NCBI RefSeq assembly: GCF_949628215.1
Contig: NC_134280.1
Span: forward strand, 50,060,621 to 50,124,620
Length of the DNA stretch: 64,000 nt
From: Phalacrocorax aristotelis
Taxonomy: Eukaryota; Chordata; Aves; Suliformes; Phalacrocoracidae
Direction: 5' to 3'
Below the pieces are notes generated by a model. It had not been told where the DNA came from and did not search any database. It worked only from the letters and a program-made list of their open reading frames with translations. The position numbers and the translations under genes are program-made. This document shows positions 1 through 12,728 of this stretch, piece after piece. Within the stretch, counting starts at the first letter, position 1; every line of letters begins with the position of its first letter.

Positions 1-3000
1 TCTGTGAGTTACTTTTCTATGGTTGGTCCATGTCATGCTGTCCTCACAAAATTAACTATCAGAATTATTATTTGCATTTATTTAAAACCAAATGAGAGAA
101 CAGAAAACAGCGACAGAAGTACTGCACTCTGTTAATGTACTTTGTTAACTGGAGAAAAATAATTTGTTCTGCTAATAACACTCAACTGTAAACTTTTGTT
201 TAATCCTCATATCTGCCTTAGACATATCATGAGGTAGTTTATATCCTGGATAAATTACAAAATATTTCCTGGTGTCCATTTCTAACTTGTTGCTTTTTTG
301 TATCACGTATTCTGAAAAAATGTAAAAATACTTCCATCGCTTTTTCTGTGAGTTATTAATGTGTTGGTTCACATACTATCACATACCATATCTCCTCATC
401 TTGTTTGAAAGGCAAAAGAAATTGTCAGAATCTTTTGTAAACTAGCTCACACCAAGCTTCTCTGTTATCTTAGGACGTTAGTGCTCTAGGCAGGCAAAAA
501 GGGCTGTAGTTTGGCTTTAACTATGGTAACATTAAACTTGAAAGCAGAATTATGTCAACCCCAGTATCAAGTCCCCTCAAATATCCTCAGTGTTCTGAGT
601 CCCATCTGATTTTTCTATGCTATTTTTGCAGTCTGACCTTTACATAAGTAGACAGGTGGGAAACGCGTGTATCCTGTCAGCTGCCTAATGACTTCCTAAT
701 CTGAATAGATTGTTTTATGTCAGCTGTGCCACCAGAAATTCCCTCTTTTATGCTGAACTGATCTGCATTTAAACAAGTCTCAATGAGACTACGTGACAGG
801 TGAAGCACTGTATAAAATTATACCTTTTTAGTTATAGGTAGTATTAATTACTGCAGAATTTTTAGCCAGAACTGTAATTTCCAAGTTTCCTTCGTAAACT
901 GGCATCAGATGCTGAGCAGATGAAGAAGCCCTGTTTAGTTAATCCCTGAAATATGGATCAAGTTCTAAGGGTCATTTTATAGCTTGGTGCACGCATGTCC
1001 AAAATGTGTTCAAAGAAACAATTTAATTAGAGGTTTTGAGGTAATGGTTTCATTTGGACCTTGAAGGACTTTTTTTCCATGAATATGACTGTTTCATTTC
1101 AGAATCTATGGCCTCCACAACATCCTGTGCCTGTAAGTGCCACAATTTCATCATGAGATGTATGGAAAAGGACTTATTTTTCTGGGGGTGGGGTTTAAAA
1201 ATATTACTTGTATTACTTGATCATTTTATCAGGTAATCATTAAATGCTGGGTTGCAAGAAGTGTATTTGCTAAGCACTTTTACCACAACATTTAAGACTC
1301 CTTTCTCTCTCCATACTAGTCTCTTTCTCTAGCTAAAGTTACAATCTATTTAGTCTCTCTGTACATAAAAGTTGTTCCCCATTGCTGAAGATATTAATCT
1401 ATAGCTTTTCTGTTTCTACAGTGCTTTTTTTGCAATAAGCTGACCAGAACTGCACCTGGTGTCAAAGTTGGGAATGGTGATATGATGATGTTTTCTGGTT
1501 TAGTTTTGGCTACTTTCATTACAATTCCTAACATTCCATCTGCCTTTCTAACTGCTGCTGAGGTTTAAAATTACATTTTTAGTGGACTGTGTACAATGAG
1601 TCTAAGCTATTCTTCCGGAGATAATTTAGACCCTCATTATCTGTATGCAAAATTAGAGTTGCTTTTCTCTGTGTGTATTACTTTGCTTGCATCAGTATTT
1701 AATTTCATCTGCCACTTTATTGTCCAGTCATTCAGCATCATGCAAGCCTTCTGTTCCTTGTCAGAGTTAAATTTGCATGCTGGGTAATTTCTTATCACTG
1801 GTAAACATTACAACAAAGTTTTACAAATTTTTTTAGGCTTTGGTTTCTGTCTTTAGTGCAGATATGTGTTTGACCTAATCCTACACAAAACTGGGATACA
1901 ATGTATGGAAATGAGTAAATAAATAAATAAAATGAGGAGGAAATGGTCAGGAATTTTCTTTTATTATTTTCTACTGCAACTTGTCACATCTTTTTATTGT
2001 CTCTTTGCCCTGTTGAAACTAATTGCTTTCAAATTGTGGTTTAAAGGCCATCTTTTATAAGATGTATGTCTGAAAGGCTGATTCTGGAGATGTCATTCCA
2101 AATATTTGCAGAATTTAAGTCTGAGGTGTAGTGATGTAAGACATGCTTTAAATAAAATAAGAATGTTAATCAAATAATAAAGTTACTGAAATTGATCCAG
2201 AAGATTGCGCCTTTATTGGGTTTGGTGGTGGGTTTTTTTTTTCCCCCTTTGTTTTTGCAAAGATAAGAGCTGTAGCGGGTGAAGAAAATTTTACCTCTCT
2301 CTGTCTTTTGGTATATTACCAGTATATCTTTGAAAGCAGTAATTAGTAAGTGAAAGTATGTGGACTGCTTTTGGTAATCAGATTATAATGATCCTTTGTT
2401 GTTTTTTATAATATATGCATGTAGCAGTGCAGCACAATGAGTAAGAACTTGTGGGCCTCCCTGCTTAGACAGTGATGTAAGTGTTCCAAGGAACTTGATC
2501 CTACTGGTCTTTCAGTATTTCAAATAATCTCAAATTTCAGAATTTCAAATAAATATTCTAAAAGACCATTCCACTTTCAGTGAGCTGACAGTATGCTAAT
2601 TTGATTTAAGTAATAACTGTTTCCTAATTTTAAACTCAATTTCTTATCCTATTTCAAAAGAAAAGAAGTTCATTGCTAAGATTATGATCTTTTTATTTGA
2701 TCATAGATTCAGCTGCTTTGTCATAGAAAGATGGCTTGTTATTGAATTCTGCAGATGGATACTGGTTCTTAGCAGTCAATGACCTGAAGTCCATGGAAGT
2801 CAATGAAAAGAATGCCTCTTGATTTTAGTGAGCTCTGCTTCAAATTTATGAAGGGAAATGTGGACATTACTAGTGAAAAGGAAAGTTTGGAATTACTGAA
2901 CTATACTAATGTACAGAAGTTAAATTTCACTTTATTCTTTTTTCACATTTTTGGAAGCCCATAAATTTACCAAATAACATTGAACTAGCAGCATGTATAC

Positions 3001-4009
3001 TAGCAGTGTATATATTATTACTTTTTAAAAACAAAACAAAACCAAAAGCCCAGTAAAACATTGTCTGAAGGGCTTGCTCAAAAGCTTGTTGGATCTGATA
3101 AAAAGTGTACTTTGTACACTTTGGAAAGTGAACATGAGCCATTAGATAAGAGGCTGAGTGATTATCAGGAATACCACAGGCTGACTGACAAGGTGAGATA
3201 ATCTTGTGGGTTCTAATTAGAGACTAGTGGCTTGGCATCTAGAATGGATTCTGCTGTGCTAAAAGTGAAAAACAGATATTGTAATAATGGTCTGCAAAAC
3301 ATCTGTCAGTCTGTGCACTCTAGTGGATAGCATTTTGAAGGGGTGATATTTCATCACACTATGCAGAGTGAAAGCCATCCGAATGTGAAAAACCTTTCTG
3401 AGATTCTGTATCCTCTCAAACCTTTCTTCATTCTTGATATGACATTTATTGTGTGTAGGCCTGGCATTCTGGCCCCAGTACATCACAGCTCTTTTGTAGG
3501 GATTAAGCGTGTATTCAAGTGCTTTGCAGGACTCAGGCTAAAGCATCTCATAAAATATTTTTTCCTTTTGGAGTGGACAGGAGAGTTTCTTCATTAAAGA
3601 ATACAAATCCAGTATTCTTGACGACGAAGGAGTAGGAATCCTACACATAAAATTTTTGTAAACCTATTACCTGTACAGAAAAGTTAAATTTGTATTGTGT
3701 GAATGTATGCTGTGATCGATGTGAAATTTAAAATGAACACAAGTTTATTTCACATCTATGAAACTATGAACAGGAAGTTAGGCTTCCATGAAGTGTAGAA
3801 ATACAGACAGCTCCGTAACCTAAAAAGACTCAGTATGGCAGCAGTTTGAAGTCACTGTTCTTCTTTTTCTCAGTTAGCTAAAGTACCCAGTATGTAGCAT
3901 TTATGTTTTATTTTACCATAATTTTGCAGAGTATAGATGCAGTGTAATCTTACAATTTAACCTGGGCTTTGTATATGATGTATTGTGCGCTGGTATGTAT
4001 TTAATTTTA
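1..4009. other. Sequence downstream of GAL without a recognised gene
   Basis: AT-rich DNA. Apart from the LINE relic at about 1330-1790 and short A-rich runs I see nothing I can name. In human the next gene is TESMIN, on the opposite strand; no cysteine-rich CXC-type coding block was found here, so that gene, if present, lies beyond the left edge. Confidence 0.5.
1330..1790 (-). repeat. Ancient LINE relic (CR1/L3-like), antisense
   Basis: The plus strand contains phrases I associate with the reverse strand of an old amniote CR1/L3-type LINE: CTGACCAGAACTGCAC, then CATCTGCCTTTCTAACTGC, and ATTTCATCTGCCACTTTATT before GTCCAGTCA. The copy is heavily diverged and has no clear ends. The family assignment is from memory and uncertain. 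Confidence 0.4.
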
Positions 4010-4294
4010 AAATGAAACAATGTAGTTGCTCTTTATTTTTATTTTATCGTTTACCTACAGAAAAATTTTACCAAGGCAAAATTTTACACCATAACATCAC
4101 AGGAGAGGAAAAAAAAAAGGCAAAAAAAACCCCATCAAACAAACAAACAAACAAAAAAAACAACAGAGGGCAGAATGCTGTTTACCATTTATCAGACTAA
4201 TGCAAACAGTACTTCTGATCTTCAGCTCATTTGGATCTTTTGTTTAGAATTCAATCTAAATCTACACTACAACAAAATAAAAATGCATTCTTCT
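4010..4294 (-). other. GAL: GAL 3' UTR
   Basis: The minus strand after the stop runs about 285 nt to AATAAA at 4032-4037, which overlaps further A-rich copies (GATAAAATAAAAATAAAG). It contains a TTTG-repeat and T-rich stretch at about 4108-4160, seen as A-rich DNA on the plus strand. The cleavage position is inferred. Length is in the usual range for GAL. Confidence 0.6.
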
Positions 4295-4347
4295 TCAAGA
4301 CTGGTTTGTTTCCTCTGGTGAAGGTAGTTTGTCAAGTGCTCCCACCT
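4295..4347 (-). CDS. GAL: GAL coding exon 5: end of GMAP and stop
   Basis: Completes Glu, then reads VGALDKLPSPEETNQS and stops at TGA (4295-4297). The acceptor is TTTTTGCAG. The ending matches the bird GMAP terminus, which is shorter than the mammalian one. Confidence 0.94.
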
Positions 4348-7300
4348 CTGCAAAAAGGAAAAAAACAAAACAAAAACAAAACTAAGAGAATTAAGGCATA
4401 TGTATGTGTGCACGTTAATCTTAACAATTAAATAATGAAATTCAATTATAGTAGTATACCTTTTAATATTTTTCTTCTCTCAACTATCAGAGTCAAATCC
4501 TTGAACTTTTAATAATTTATAAACTATTAGTTTTTTCTTTTGAATATTAATAATATCTTCCTGCTATAACTTTACTTTTTAGAAACAGCAATGATCGAAT
4601 GACAATGAAATTAGATAAATTTTATTATGTCAATTGATATTGTTGGAATCCAGCATCTCAAAAGTTTTCATATTACCCAGTTACGGTTGTCATCCTACAG
4701 CCTGGTCCATATGGAAAGCTTTAAAGCTGGAGGGAGCAATTTTGAAGAGGAAAAAGCTGAGGGCTGCTTTTAGTTATCACCAAGGTACTTCTTAGCAGTT
4801 AAAGTATTCACTTTATCTTGCAGATTGAAATGTGTGTCTAATCTGAATAGCCATTCCCTGAATCTGAAACCCCTGAGTGGGAGTTTTCACCCTCCACCCC
4901 AAAGGAACATATCTAAGCAATATATTTAATGTGGTAAAGTTTCATTTGAGCAAAAATGTTCAAGTGTGTCTACCATAAAGTATGTTTTTCACCTCCTAAA
5001 CCTACAGTTCCGATTTTGTATAAGAGTTTGTACTAGGTCTTGCCAACAAATATTGTTAAGGAATAATATGATAACATTCTGTCTCTTTTGAAACCTGGGA
5101 ATACAAGAACTATCTCAGGGAAAAGCCATGTTATATGATCTGGAGATTCTTTTTTTTATGAGGACAGATACCTTCTTTTCTGAATAAAAGCAGCTGTTTT
5201 TCATCACTATCCTAAACAAGGAATTGTTACTTAGAGTTACAATACAGCCTTTTTTGCTCATTTGTCCCAAGGAATGAGTAATTTGTATTTCTAGGAGATG
5301 CATTTTGTTTTCTTGCCCAACTTAGCAGCTCTTAGCCTACTCATCAGAGATTGTATGCTTGAGCTCAACATGTTTCACACCCTTTCTGTTTTGTCCAGTT
5401 GTTGGTTTTACTTCCTAGGCTCACAGGGAGGGGTAAAGGAGCATTTAGGAGTCCTTCTTCTTCACAGTGGCACAACAAATAAGCTACTAATTTGTCCACA
5501 GTAAATATACATGCTAATAATCTACTTTAAATATATGTTTACATTATCTCAGGCCCTTAGTACTAACCATAAAGAGTTTTTCTTTCAAATGCAAAGCTGA
5601 TTCAATAAACACTGGGTTGCTATTTTAAGAGGTAAGAATTATTTCACTTGGGTGGATGTAAATCATTTACAAAATGATGCCAAAGAGATCTAGAATTGTG
5701 TTTCCTAGATATGCAGAAAACAAACAGATCTCTTGAAAGTTTCTTTTAATAATGAAATTAAAGTACAAATGTAACACGCAGTTCTTTGTTACTATTCCAC
5801 AGCATACACTTGCCACAAAATTGTTTATAATTTTTTTGTACACAAAGGTAAGAATATAGAAATTAGGGATTTATTGAATTGTCTGCTTTCTAAGACACAG
5901 ATTTCCTCAAACATCTGCAGTAAAAATAACTTTTTATTTGTTGTTTTCTTGGAAAGTATATATTATGTTTTTGAACATTTTGTAGCCAGTTTTCAAAGGG
6001 CCGAAGCAGTTTTTAGAAGCTCAGAATTGTGGGGTTTTTTTATAAAAGCAAAACTAATGAAAACTCAGAAGCAGCCAGATTTCTTCTTCACCTAATGTTG
6101 TAATACAGTTGCCATTCTTATAGAATCAGCTGTAAGCTCAGTTTTACAATTCTTGTCGCAATTTTGAGACTCCACAGAGTTTTTACTAGCAGCATTTTGA
6201 GCTGTTTTCCATATTCAGCTTAGTGTTGTTGCAATTTTATGATGTGAGTTTATTGTCAAATACATGCAGAAGGCAGATGTATTTCTTTTGTCACTAAAAT
6301 AGAAACTGGCGTTAAACTGAGGTCTGACTTAATTTGTTATTGAATTGTTTCATACCAACTCCCATGTAATCAGGCTGTATTTAGTTTGTTTTCAACTCTC
6401 CTAAAAGCCTGGTCCATACAATTTTAGTTGTGGCTGTTGTTATTTTCACAGTGACCAGAGTAATCAAATGTTATTAGAACCCTGCTATGTTAGATATACA
6501 TTGACCTGCAGTTTGGCAGGACTACTGTTACTCTCTGAATCAGGGCTATTCCTAAGTGCACTAACACGGAATTGACAGTTCCTCCCCACGACCAGAGATG
6601 CTGTTCAAAGTCTTGCACACTCAAATCTGCAGTAGATTTGTACATTCAAGGCAAGCCCTGGCTTCTTAGTAAATTTCACAGAAGAAAGTGTGAAAGATTA
6701 AAAAGGTATTCACTAACCTTTAAGATGCAAATAAGTCAAAAATTCAATTACTGTGCGCAGAATGTTTTCATCAGCCAGTGGTCTTCCAAGATTCCCTATA
6801 AAACAAGTTGGTTGTTACTTAGTGCTGACATGGTATAGATCTATTGTATGTGACATTGTGGCTAGGTTTATGAATATGCCTGCTGCGGCGGGGGTGGGGG
6901 AGCTATTTGAAATTTTTTTTTCCTTCTAGTCCTTAATGGAAAATCTCATTTCATAGAAGAGCAAAGCCACTTCAAGGTAGGTAACTGCAATTCTCAGAAT
7001 CAAAATTGCCCAGCTTTGTATGTTATTGCAGCATAGGAGCTGCTCTGACACCTTAATGGTCATGGTTTTTAAGGCCTGATGAGTTCTGTTGCTGAAGAGA
7101 GTTAGCTTCTGTTCTCAACTCTCTCCTTTGTGTCCCGTAGCCTGAGATAGGAGGGAAAAGTATATTTAGCAAACAAATTCATCAGCTTTGCAAAACAGTT
7201 AAAAGTTCTTCATGTAGTCTGACTTTGTTCCTAATAAGCCACTCAGGTGATATAGAAGTTATTTGTAGCCTAAAAGCTGGACCTGGGGCTTTACTGGAAA

Positions 7301-10300
7301 GCTCAGAAAGGTATGTTTTTGCATATGTATCTAATGCAACATACTCCTCTTTGATCTTGTGGAAGCAGGCTTTTTGATGCTTTTTAAACGGCCCAATTTA
7401 TCAAGCTCCCTGAGAGCTTGCACTTTCAGAGGTTGAGAAGTAAGTTTTCTGTTTCTATTCACAAAAGAATAGAGCCATCTTGCTTTTTATCTACAGGATG
7501 GAGAATTGTTCTATATTAGAAAACAAATGGTAGGTAATTTCACCAAGATTTTTAGTTCTCTGCATACAGAACAGATGGGTACCAGTATCTGACTGACAGC
7601 CCATTATTACATTACTGAAAATACTGCCATTTGATGTTATTATAGGGGCTGTGCTTAATCTCAGAAAAGACTCTGAAAGACTAACTTCGCAGCAGGTGAA
7701 TTTGGGGGAGTTCATCCATGATGGAAGAGAAGATTTAGGCCTCTAGTGACATACAGGCCAGAAGGCAGACTGAGCTCTATAGCACAAATAAAAAAATATT
7801 GCTGGGTACTTGTAAGTGACACAGAGGTTTCTGGTATACAAATGCAAATTTCTTAAATGCTGACTCTCTGAAAGTCTTGTCTTCCAGTCTTTGAACTGAC
7901 AGAAAGATACTGTTATAACTTACATTAATACCTGTATTATTTGAAGTCTTAATTTTCATTCCCACCTAACCTGTTATTTTTGTTATAATTAATCATTATT
8001 ATATTAGTAGATTATTGACCCAGATTTTATTACCAATGTGATATTTATTGGATAATTATTTTTTCTTTGGTGACTTGAGGATATTGCACATGTGTATTTC
8101 TATACACTTTGCTATTGACCTTAATTCTGTATAGCCAATTCTTGCAGACTCTAGTAAGGAAACTGTAATGCTCTTATAATTTAAAGATTTTTCCTAATTA
8201 TGCTCAGATTATTTTTTTTTCCTGGACCTGCTGTTATGTAACTAGCTTACAAGTTTTTCTAGGGTATCTAGAGACCTTGTGAACTTTGCAGCATCCCTTC
8301 AAGGAGAGAGAGCAGTCCTTTGCATGAATTCTTTTATAGTAATAATGTAATGCTATTTTAAGATACTTTGTAAATAGTCACCAAAATTTAACTATTAAAA
8401 AAATGTCTTCATTTTTGATTAAAATAAGAATTCTGGCTATCTTATCAATTTTCTATGTTCAAATCTCCTTTGGATAGGAACTCTGTAATAAACTTCAGCT
8501 TCAAAGAAAACTTCTGATGAGAGAAGAGCATCTAAAATGAGATTCGTGACAGAGGCAGTTACATAATTTTCAGATCCTATCCAGACAAGTTTGGTTGAGT
8601 TTACTTGTAATTGTGGAGGTGCAGCAGTACCTGGCAAGAGAGTTCCATAAGTCTTAAAAAACATATTCCTGTCAAGGAGCTGGTATTATATCCACAAATG
8701 GTGACATGTTGCAGTGTGAGCTGCATTGTTAGGAAGGCTTTTGTAATCTTTCACATTGTTTTTACACCAGTGTTTGAGGAAGTAGGTTCCTCCTCCCCCC
8801 CTTTTTTTTTCTTAAGAACAAACAAACCATCAAATCAAGCAACCAAGGAAAAAAGAAACCCACCATGTAACTATGTGCCAGAACTAAACTGGCAGCCATT
8901 CTGAGAACGTCACAACTAAGAAATGTATTATTATTACTCTTCTATTGACAAAGTAATTATGTCCATGAAATTGTAAATAAGCACATTGCCTTATTTATTA
9001 ACTTAATTAGTGTTAGCTATGTTTGCATTGTGCTGGGTGGATTTACAATAGCCTGCGAGAACTCTGGGGCTGGGAGGTTGCCTTCCCCCATCAGTGCAGC
9101 GACGAACACAATATTACTCAAGTAAGTACTGTTTTCTTTGGTTGCAGTGAAGAACAGATCACTCTGACAGTCCAAAGATGAGATTCATTCCAGCTTATTT
9201 GAGATGTCTGCAGCAGATTTAGTTTCTCCTCAGGAGAAAGGAACAGGTTTTTCTAGAAGTTTCTACATCTTATCCTGAAGTAGGTGTTCAGAATAAATCC
9301 TGAAAGTGCCAGCTTCATTTTATAAAAGAACTCTAGACATATATTGTAGACACCCAGCTTTGGATGATGAATCCAGAGCAAGGCTGCATCCTTTTCATTG
9401 CCATTTACAATGTTCTGGTGTGTGCAACCTCAAAACCATAAGTTGACTTGATTTCAGTTTTGACCAGGTTCTCTACCTGTTAATGAAGATAATCCATCTG
9501 GCTTAAATACAGGGAATATTGTGAGACTCAACATGAATTTTTTTTTTTTTTTAATAGTTACGATTCTTACTACATAAACAGTGCCATACTGTTCTGAGGC
9601 CTGGCTTCAGCTCTGGAGTGGTAAAATAAAAAAAAATTGCCAGTTACTATATCTTTCCATACTGAAAGGTTCCTTTATGGGCTCACTTCTTTGCTGAAAA
9701 AAGTAAACTCTTAAGTGTCTAGGGTGACATTTGAAAAGCTTATTTGAACATATGAAAAGAAAAAAAACTAGGCTTTTTCAAAGCAATATGATCTATTATA
9801 CTTTAAAAGCAGCATAAGTATGGTACTTTTCCCTAGTCTCCAAGTTGTTTTAGACTGTGACTGTGTACAAAGAGCGCACTGAATAGCCAAATTTCATTTT
9901 TCTTCCTTTCATATGTTTATTAGGATTTTTGTTAAAGTACAGAACAGCCTTGTATCTAGGTCATTAGTTAACTCAATAACAGTAAATAAGTTACTGAACA
10001 TAAAAACCAAATCAACCATACTTTCTTTCAGAATTTCATTACCTGCTTCAATATCCTCATCGGGCTGTATTTCACGTTTACCAGTGAAACCATGTTTGTC
10101 ATTGAAAGACCTGTGGTTATCTACTGCATCTGATAAATAAATTAAAAATCAGAGGAGTTAATTGACTTAATGATAACCTTTGCTATGTTGGTTACTTTTC
10201 ATGGATTTCAAAGAAAATATCACAATGGGCACTTTTGACGTACAAAATGACAAAGCAGCAATTAATGTGTCACTAAATAAAATAACCTTTCTTCTGAATT

Positions 10301-12386
10301 TGTGCTTATGATATCATTTACAGACCCAGTCCTGTACTACATACTTTATGAAAGTGTTACTGAATTCAGAGGAAGTTGTAAAGATGATGTAAGTTTGTAT
10401 GTTCATGTGTCATTTGGGAAGTTGGTTTTGCTACTTGTTCCTCTGTTTTTAGAAAATGTTGCTGATGAGTTTGCTTAAAAGAAAACTGCAGGTAGTTTTG
10501 GAAGGTTATTCATGTAAACTATCTTACATGCCCCTGGTGCCTCTTCTCTCCCCCTTGCAATGGACATTTCCTTTATCAGTAAAAGCTGATCAATACGACC
10601 TGCAACAAAGGATGATTCCTATTATCCAGTCTTAGATAAATGGCACTTTGACAAGTACATTTCCCCACAGTATATGCCAATTTGGTTAGATCTGCTTTGG
10701 GGAAAATATACTTCCAGACATTTACAGAACCAGCTAATATGTTTAAGATGCATTAGTCTTTTATGTGTTCTTAGAGTTAGTTAAAAAGAATGAAGAAAGT
10801 CACAGTAAGTATCTGTAGTATTTGTCATGTATTACTGAGGCTGAAAATATAGAAACGTTGATAATGAGTGTTTTTACATGAACAAGATATAATGGTAAAA
10901 CGACAGATATTTGAGTCAGCTTAGCTCTGCATTTGTAATTCTCCATCTTTGTAAACGATGTGTTCCTGTTTAAGATATAGGAAGATATATCTTGTTTGTA
11001 CATTAAATATTTTTTCATATAGTGAACTGTTACTATGTACAGTCACGAGTTTGCATGTTATTGTTTTAATTTGTTTTGCTTTAATTGAAAAAATAATATA
11101 ATGAAGCCAGTTAGTGAAGCCATTTTCAAATAGATTTAAAGGTGAAAGCTGAAATACATTGAGAAGTGCTAAAATGACATTTTGTCATTCTTCCTTTGAC
11201 ATCTAAGACTTTATAAGATTTTGTAACACTTGCGGGGGGAGTAATTTTCATATTAAAATTGCAGTTCAGAAGCACAAAGAGTGACCAGATACGCTTCTGG
11301 ATATGAAACATCACAACACAATTCTGATTTAGAAAAGAACAGTTATTGTCTAAGACAACTCAATTCTATGATAAGCATGTAACAAATATCTAAAGAAGTA
11401 TTATCCCAAATTAGTTTTTTCAGTCTTGCAGGTTTAGACAAAATTACTGTATTCACCAGAAAAGTGAGTTGCACACTACAGCAAACTGGTTTACAAGAAA
11501 AAAACAAAGCTGCTGTATTTTGAAATAATGCAAAAAAGAGTGCTTGACTTACGTGGCCCAAGCAGGTAACCAGCACTATTCAAAGTCCAGCCCCTTTTTT
11601 CTTTTGCCTTAAAAAAAATAAATGCGAGTACGTTATTGCATGATCTACACAGTGCTTCCTGAAGACAAAGCAAACAACACGCAAATGGACATTCTCTTGG
11701 CAGAAACTATCTTCTGCAGGCTTGAAATCAATAAATATTCTAAAAAATAAAAGCCATTAATATGGAAGAAAATGTTAATGGTGAACTCTTGCCCCCTCCC
11801 CATCTAAGTCAATAGTTTTGCTATTGATGTCCATGTGGTATAATGAATTCACACCATATGTGAAACTACAAATCACACTTTGGAGGCAGAAATTTTTACT
11901 TTATACTCCATGTTTATGTGACCACCTGATAATAGTCACCTTAAAAAAAAAAAACAGCAATGTTTTATTGTTTGGATTTACATGAGTCTCTTTATTAAAA
12001 AAAAAGTCCATATGTACACCACCATTTGTGTCAGATGGGACATCAACTCAATTTTGGTCTATAAACGAGACACCCTTTTTCCCTTTAGTCATATTATTTG
12101 TTACAAGGTTGTTAGTATCAAAAAGCCCCAAATTCTTAACTAAAAACCTGTGTACTGCCCAGAATGTTTTGAGTGCTGCATCTTGTCCAACACCTATATC
12201 TAAATGCAGTGTACATCACTGCAAGGTATAGCGTTGCTTGCTAGCCAAGACACAGATGCTGCTCAACAGACAGGCAGGGCCTCCAACAGCAAAACCAGTA
12301 CTTACTGAGAAAACCAGTCCAAATGTTTCTGACAGGGTGGCACAAAGGATTAAAGACAGAAACAGGAGACCAGTGCACCTCTGCAT
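4295..12386 (-). CDS. GAL: Preprogalanin, complete coding sequence in five exons
   Basis: Galanin is a secreted neuropeptide acting through G-protein-coupled galanin receptors in brain, gut and endocrine tissue. The coding exons are 12306-12386, 11553-11607, 10043-10129, 6718-6795 and 4295-4347 (354 nt with stop), all with GT/AG borders and matching phases (0, 1, 1, 1). They give 117 residues: hydrophobic signal peptide about 1-20, short propeptide to KR at 31-32, galanin at 33-61 starting GWTLNSAGYLLGP, the amidation and cleavage triplet GKR at 62-64, and GMAP at 65-117. Human galanin has 30 residues and is not amidated, while the 29-residue form ending FT before GKR is the bird/non-human type. 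No frameshift or stop is seen. PPP6R3 lies upstream on the same strand, as in human. The identification is essentially certain; the splice borders are read by eye. Confidence 0.97.
6718..6795 (-). CDS. GAL: GAL coding exon 4: central GMAP
   Basis: Completes Gly, then reads NLGRPLADENILRTVIEFLT followed by YLHLK. This is the conserved helical core of galanin message-associated peptide. Acceptor TTTTATAG, donor G|GTTAGT. The intron after it is phase 1. Confidence 0.95.
10043..10129 (-). CDS. GAL: GAL coding exon 3: C-terminal galanin, GKR site, start of GMAP
   Basis: Completes His, then reads AVDNHRSFNDKHGFT, GKR, and EIQPDEDIEA. The glycine before KR is the amide donor, so the mature peptide would be the 29-residue C-terminally amidated form. 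Acceptor ATTTATCAG, donor G|GTAATG. The intron after it is phase 1. Confidence 0.96.
11553..11607 (-). CDS. GAL: GAL coding exon 2: KR site and N-terminal galanin
   Basis: 18 codons plus one base. AKEKR is followed by GWTLNSAGYLLGP, the invariant receptor-binding N-terminus of galanin. Acceptor TTTTTTTTAAG, donor C|GTAAGT. The last base starts the His codon that follows GP. Confidence 0.97.
12306..12386 (-). CDS. GAL: GAL coding exon 1 (gene exon 2): start codon and signal peptide
   Basis: 27 codons beginning MQRCTGLLFLSLILC and ending LVFS. The acceptor TTTCTTTCCAG abuts the ATG directly, so the whole 5' UTR would come from the upstream exon. The donor is TCA|GTAAGT. The leucine-rich core is a classic signal peptide. 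The intron after it is phase 0. Confidence 0.95.
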
Positions 12387-12575
12387 CTGGAAAGAAACCG
12401 TGCTAGGGTAAATGCTCTGAGTTACCGCTTTGCCTGCCAGTTCCAGACCCGCCAGAGCACACGAGCATCCCCGCCGCGGGCGGGACACGGGGGTGAACCT
12501 TCTTCCCGTGGGTCAGAGCCACTGTGGCTACCGGCTTGGCACCCAAATTCCCACTGGGAGAGAGGTGGGGAGTAC

Positions 12576-12695
12576 CTTGAGCTGGGGTGGGTCTCCCTCG
12601 CTGGAACTGGCGCTGGCGGCGGGGCGGTCTGTCCCGGGGCTGCAGTCCTGCCGGCGAGCGCTCACTGCATGGCCCCAGCGCACGGGTACAGAGCT
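12576..12695 (-). other. GAL: GAL non-coding first exon (inferred)
   Basis: A strong donor, CTCAAG|GTACTC, ends at 12576, and a TATA-like box at 12723-12728 places the start near 12692-12697. This gives a GC-rich exon of about 120 nt and an intron of 189 nt before the ATG exon. Splicing yields CTCAAG-ATG, with A at -3 of the start codon. Vertebrate GAL genes have a non-coding first exon. The 5' end is only an estimate from the TATA spacing. Confidence 0.65.
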
Positions 12696-12722
12696 GCGCA
12701 CCCACCCTCCGCTCCGCCGCTC

Positions 12723-12728
12723 TTTATG
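12723..12728 (-). promoter_or_regulatory. TATA-like box of GAL
   Basis: The minus strand reads CATAAA inside CCCATAAAGAGCGG. It lies about 150 nt above the proposed exon 1 donor and at the GC-rich peak. It is the only TATA-like site in the GC-rich block on this strand that I noticed. Confidence 0.55.

Larger units (their letters stand above)
4348..12305 (-). other. GAL: GAL introns between coding exons
   Basis: The introns are 11608-12305, 10130-11552, 6796-10042 and 4348-6717. They are AT-rich. I see no recognisable transposon or further gene in them, only homopolymer runs (for example poly-T near 9538-9553 and poly-A near 11942-11953). Short open frames here are not supported by motif or splice context. 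Confidence 0.6.

Noticed and set aside
1-4009. TESMIN 3' end, expected next to GAL by human synteny
   Set aside because: No CXC cysteine-rich coding block or convincing terminal exon was seen on the plus strand; the gene probably lies outside the window.
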